From positions 1-64,000 of the forward strand of contig DASXKV010000001.1 in NCBI GenBank assembly GCA_036496605.1: a stretch of 64,000 nt of DNA. The letters are read 5' to 3'. The DNA comes from Gemmatimonadaceae bacterium (GTDB lineage Bacteria > Gemmatimonadota > Gemmatimonadetes > Gemmatimonadales > Gemmatimonadaceae). Positions 61,449 through 64,000 of this stretch are shown here, in pieces. The translations under genes were made by a program, and so were the position numbers. How positions within the stretch are numbered: position 1 is the first letter of the stretch; each line of letters begins with the position of its first letter. The notes under the pieces were generated by a model. That model ran no database searches. It was not told the origin of the DNA and saw only the letters and a list, made by a program, of their open reading frames with translations.

Positions 61449-62507
61449 CTGTCACTTCGAGACCGACTCGCCGACGTACTGGCTCGCGCGGCCGAGGTCG
61501 AGCGGGCTCTGGCTGATCCGGTTACGCTCCGTGACTCGCACAAGCTGGCCGACCTGGGCCGAGAGCACCGACGTCTCGCTCCCGCTGTCGAGCTGGCAGG
61601 CCGACTCCGCAAATACGAAGACGAGCTCGCGCAAGTACGCGAGCTCGTTCTCGTTGACGACCCTGAGCTCGTCGAGGAAGCGCGCGCAGAGCTGGGCCGA
61701 CTCGAGCCGTGCATTGCGAAGCTCGAGGAGCAACTCAAGCCGCTTGTCGTTCCACGCGATCCGCTTGACGATCGGAATGCAATCGTCGAGATCCGCGCCG
61801 GCACGGGCGGAGACGAGGCCGCCCTGTTCGCCGCGGACCTGTACCGGATGTATGAGCGATTCCTGACGCGCACGGGCTTCAAGTTGGAGACGATTACGCT
61901 CTCGTCAGGCGTCCTCAACGGAATCAAGGAAGCGGTGTTCAAGGTCATTGGCGCGGGCGCCTATGGCCTGGTCCGATGGGAGTCCGGCGTCCACCGCGTG
62001 CAGCGCGTCCCCGCGACGGAAAGTCAGGGTCGAATCCATACGTCGGCGGCAACGGTGGCCGTGCTTCCCGAGGCCGAAGACGTGGATATCAAGATCGAAG
62101 ACAAGGATCTTCGCATCGATGTGTTTCGTGCCGGTGGTCCCGGGGGGCAGGGCGTCAACACGACTGACTCCGCCGTACGCATCACGCACCTGCCGACGGG
62201 GATCGAGGTCAAGCAGCAGGATCAGCGTTCGCAAATTCAAAACAAAGCGAAAGCGATGGAGATTCTGCGCGCGCGCCTGCTCGACATGCGGGTCGCGGAA
62301 CAGGAAGCAGAGCGTGCCCGCATGCGAAAGACCCAGGTCGGCACGGGCGATCGATCGGCCAAGGTTCGGACGTACAATTTTCCGCAGAGTCGTGTGACCG
62401 ATCATCGCATCGGTTTCACGTCCCACAATCTGCCGGCAATTCTGGATGGCGCGCTCGAGCCGGTGATCGATGCGCTGCGAATGGCCGAGGACGAGGAGCG
62501 ATCGTGA
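61449..62507 (+). CDS. prfA: Peptide chain release factor 1, non-canonical start codon
   Basis: About 352 aa. The frame is open from the rpmE stop at 61439 and has no ATG, GTG or TTG until ATG 61848, yet the protein before 61848 is clearly RF1 domain 1 ([36 protein letters not shown], then [19 protein letters not shown]). The start must be near ATC 61446 or CTG 61449. GAGG at 61438-61441 gives a 7-nt spacing to CTG 61449. The catalytic GGQ lies in [17 protein letters not shown] (about residue 230) and the tail is standard. RF1 releases the chain at UAA and UAG. prmC, which methylates the GGQ, overlaps the end by 4 bp. Confidence 0.88.
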   Translation: MSLRDRLADVLARAAEVERALADPVTLRDSHKLADLGREHRRLAPAVELAGRLRKYEDELAQVRELVLVDDPELVEEARAELGRLEPCIAKLEEQLKPLVVPRDPLDDRNAIVEIRAGTGGDEAALFAADLYRMYERFLTRTGFKLETITLSSGVLNGIKEAVFKVIGAGAYGLVRWESGVHRVQRVPATESQGRIHTSAATVAVLPEAEDVDIKIEDKDLRIDVFRAGGPGGQGVNTTDSAVRITHLPTGIEVKQQDQRSQIQNKAKAMEILRARLLDMRVAEQEAERARMRKTQVGTGDRSAKVRTYNFPQSRVTDHRIGFTSHNLPAILDGALEPVIDALRMAEDEERS

Positions 62508-63418
62508 GCGAGCCCTCACCGTCGCGTCAGGCAGTGACGACGCGTCCAGGCTCGATCGGCGCGCTCGTCGAGGAGCTTGCGGTGGTGCTTCGCCAGGGCG
62601 CTTTCGGCGCTCGTGAGGCAGAGCACGAGGCGCGCGAGATCGTCGCCGCCTTGTATGACGTGCCCCGGTTCTGGCCAGCGGCGAACGCACACGTGCCGGT
62701 CGAATCGGAAATGTGGCCGCGTGCGCGGGCGGCGGCAGCCAAACGCGCGCGCGGCGCGCCGCTCGCCTACGCGGTCGGCCGCGCGCCGTTCCGTCATCTG
62801 ACGCTGGACGTCGATGAGCGTGTGCTCATTCCTCGGCCCGAGACCGAGCTGCTCGTCGATCTGGTGCTGGAGCGCGCGGCGGCGCGCGCCCAAGTCGTCG
62901 TCGACGTCGGGACGGGCTCGGGCGCGATCGCACTCGCACTCGCCTCGGAGGGATCCTACGGCGAAGTCGTCGGCACGGACGTATCGCGCGACGCGCTGGC
63001 CGTCGCCCGGGCGAACGCCGAGATGCTCCGCGCGCGCGGCGCGCTGCGTGCGCACGTTTCGCTCGAGCACGGATCGCTGCTCGCTCCCCTCACCGCGACG
63101 AAGCGGACGGCGCACGTCGTTGTCTCGAACCCACCGTACATCGCGTACGATGAGTCGTCGCAACTTCCGCGAGATGTCCGGGACTGGGAGCCGCCGCTCG
63201 CGCTCTTCAGCGGCGGTCAGGGGCTCGACGTCTCGGCGCGACTCGTGCGCGATGCCGGCGATGTGCTCGTTGCTGGGGGATTGTTGGCGCTCGAGGTCGA
63301 TGCGCGGCGCGCATCACTCGTCGCCGAGTGCGTCGCGCACGATGCACGCTATCGTGACATAGGCGTCCACCTCGACCTCACTGGGCGCGAGCGCTTCGTG
63401 CTCGCCGTCCGTCGCTAG
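62504..63418 (+). CDS. prmC: Release factor glutamine methyltransferase PrmC
   Basis: A 304-aa SAM-dependent methyltransferase that methylates the Gln of the GGQ motif in RF1 and RF2. An N-terminal helical domain (about 15-95) precedes the Rossmann domain, with the SAM motif [17 protein letters not shown] (about 130-146), [17 protein letters not shown], and the catalytic NPPY in [13 protein letters not shown] (about 205). GTG 62504 overlaps the prfA stop (GTGA). The usual prfA-prmC pair is thus complete. The N-terminus is longer and more charged than average. Confidence 0.92.
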   Translation: MSEPSPSRQAVTTRPGSIGALVEELAVVLRQGAFGAREAEHEAREIVAALYDVPRFWPAANAHVPVESEMWPRARAAAAKRARGAPLAYAVGRAPFRHLTLDVDERVLIPRPETELLVDLVLERAAARAQVVVDVGTGSGAIALALASEGSYGEVVGTDVSRDALAVARANAEMLRARGALRAHVSLEHGSLLAPLTATKRTAHVVVSNPPYIAYDESSQLPRDVRDWEPPLALFSGGQGLDVSARLVRDAGDVLVAGGLLALEVDARRASLVAECVAHDARYRDIGVHLDLTGRERFVLAVRR

Positions 63419-63445
63419 TCGCGTCGCACGTACTCTGGAGAACGA

Positions 63446-63796
63446 ATGATCGAAGACAAAGCCAAGGACCTGGGTCGCACGATCGGGCAGAGCACGGAGT
63501 ACAAGGAAGTGCGGCGAGCGAGCGACGCGTTGAACGAGGATCACGAGACGGTCACGTTGCTGCAGCAGATGGAGCAGCTTCGGCTCGAAGCGCAACGCTT
63601 GCTGCAACGTGGCGAGCGGCCGACCGAGGAGATGGAACGCAAGCTCGATACGTTGCTCTCGCAGATTCAGTCGAAGACGACGTATCAGCGTCTACTCGTC
63701 GCTCAGGAGAACTTCGACAAGGTGATGTCGAAGGTGAATGACTGGATTCTGGAAGGAATCGAGAAGGGAGCGACGAGCAGCATCATTACGTTGTGA
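63446..63796 (+). CDS. YlbF/YmcA-family protein
   Basis: A 116-aa helical protein of the YlbF/YmcA group (Com_YlbF domain). It starts MIEDKAKDLGRTIGQSTEYK and contains heptad-rich helices (TVTLLQQMEQLRLEAQRLLQ, then MERKLDTLLSQIQSKTTYQR). In Bacillus the YlbF-YmcA-YaaT complex affects RNase Y, competence and biofilm; in other phyla the role is not established. It lies between prmC and the start of tmk. Confidence 0.75.
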   Translation: MIEDKAKDLGRTIGQSTEYKEVRRASDALNEDHETVTLLQQMEQLRLEAQRLLQRGERPTEEMERKLDTLLSQIQSKTTYQRLLVAQENFDKVMSKVNDWILEGIEKGATSSIITL

Positions 63797-63871
63797 TTAG
63801 TGGTTGGTGGTTGGTGACATCAGTTGATTCAACCAGCAACGACCACCGCCAGCGACCAACCACCACTAACC
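63797..63871. repeat. GGTTGGTG-type intergenic element
   Basis: The left arm TTAGTGGTTGGTGGTTGG (63797-63814) is complementary, with small offsets, to the right arm GACCAACCACCACTAACC (63854-63871). It fills most of the gap before tmk. A near-copy of the octamer (CCCTAACG) is at 63889. Confidence 0.7.
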
Positions 63872-63897
63872 AGCCACCGATCACCAGTCCCTAACGA

Positions 63898-64000
63898 GTG
63901 CTGATCGTCTTCGAAGGCCCTGAGGGCGCCGGCAAGAGCACGCAGCTCCGGTTGCTGAGCGAATGGCTGGTCGCGCGCGGACACGATGTCGTCGCCGTTC
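63898..64000 (+). CDS. tmk: Thymidylate kinase (partial, runs off the window)
   Basis: The first 34 residues are visible, starting GTG 63898: LIVFEGPEGAGKSTQLRLLS with the P-loop GPEGAGKST, then an amphipathic helix (EWLVARGHDVVAV). This is the standard N-terminus of thymidylate kinase, which makes dTDP from dTMP. The rest is beyond the window, so length and the LID motif cannot be checked. Confidence 0.85.
   Translation, partial: MLIVFEGPEGAGKSTQLRLLSEWLVARGHDVVAV

Noticed and set aside
61848-62507. ATG 61848 as the start of release factor 1
   Set aside because: This would remove domain 1 and the conserved [16 protein letters not shown] stretch, which are plainly encoded upstream in the same frame.

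Overview
This window looks like a contiguous piece of the chromosome of a GC-rich, diderm bacterium, most likely a member of the Gemmatimonadota. The diderm signs are TolC, several beta-barrel-like proteins and a CsgG-like lipoprotein relative. The phylum is inferred from overall gene content: an MglA-type GTPase, a short 286-aa primary sigma factor, a BshB1-type deacetylase and very large sensor kinases. I could not check it against a marker gene. I found no rRNA, tRNA, prophage, IS element or CRISPR array.

Layout. 0-5 kb is a housekeeping block on the + strand (mglA, pgsA, cinA, grpE, dnaJ). 5-7.4 kb is a minus-strand tRNA-thiolation pair (cysteine desulfurase, mnmA). 7.4-9 kb holds a small barrel protein and an 800-bp non-coding stretch with two 21-bp tandem repeat arrays. 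9-22.1 kb is on the minus strand: a TolC/HlyD/ATPase/permease export operon whose six MacB-type permeases form three A-B pairs, then bshB1 and kynA. 22-31.5 kb carries a giant NtrY-like kinase, an aldehyde dehydrogenase and a tandem pseudokinase-kinase. 32-38 kb has a BlaI/M56 (BlaR1-like) pair with a palindromic operator candidate, and a hybrid histidine kinase. 38-46.6 kb has comM, an M28 peptidase, a methyltransferase, larE, thpR and an NtrC/NtrX-type regulator. 46.7-56.5 kb has an aldehyde dehydrogenase, lepB, the primary sigma factor, yajQ, rimO, hemL, a SpoIID-like protein and an oxidoreductase. 56.5-61 kb is minus-strand (HD-GYP, CsgG-like, MBL-fold, Crp/Fnr). The window ends with rpmE, prfA, prmC, a YlbF-like gene and the start of tmk.

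The strongest unexplained signal is a dispersed octamer, CGTTAGGC/GCCTAACG. I count 33 exact copies where base composition predicts about 2-3. Copies lie on both strands, almost all inside genes, and usually force codons that are rare in GC-rich genomes (TTA, CTA, AGG). It behaves like a DNA-level signal such as an uptake sequence or a highly iterated motif; comM and cinA, both competence-associated, are in the same window.

A second signal is a family of intergenic elements with a G-rich arm and a complementary C-rich arm, several with a perfect hairpin between. Three of them lie directly upstream of each A-B permease cassette. Other points: a release factor 1 gene with no canonical start codon, a pseudokinase fused to a kinase, SSDGE repeats in the M56 protein, an insertion in the HD-GYP domain, and a CRP-like box next to the crp-like gene.
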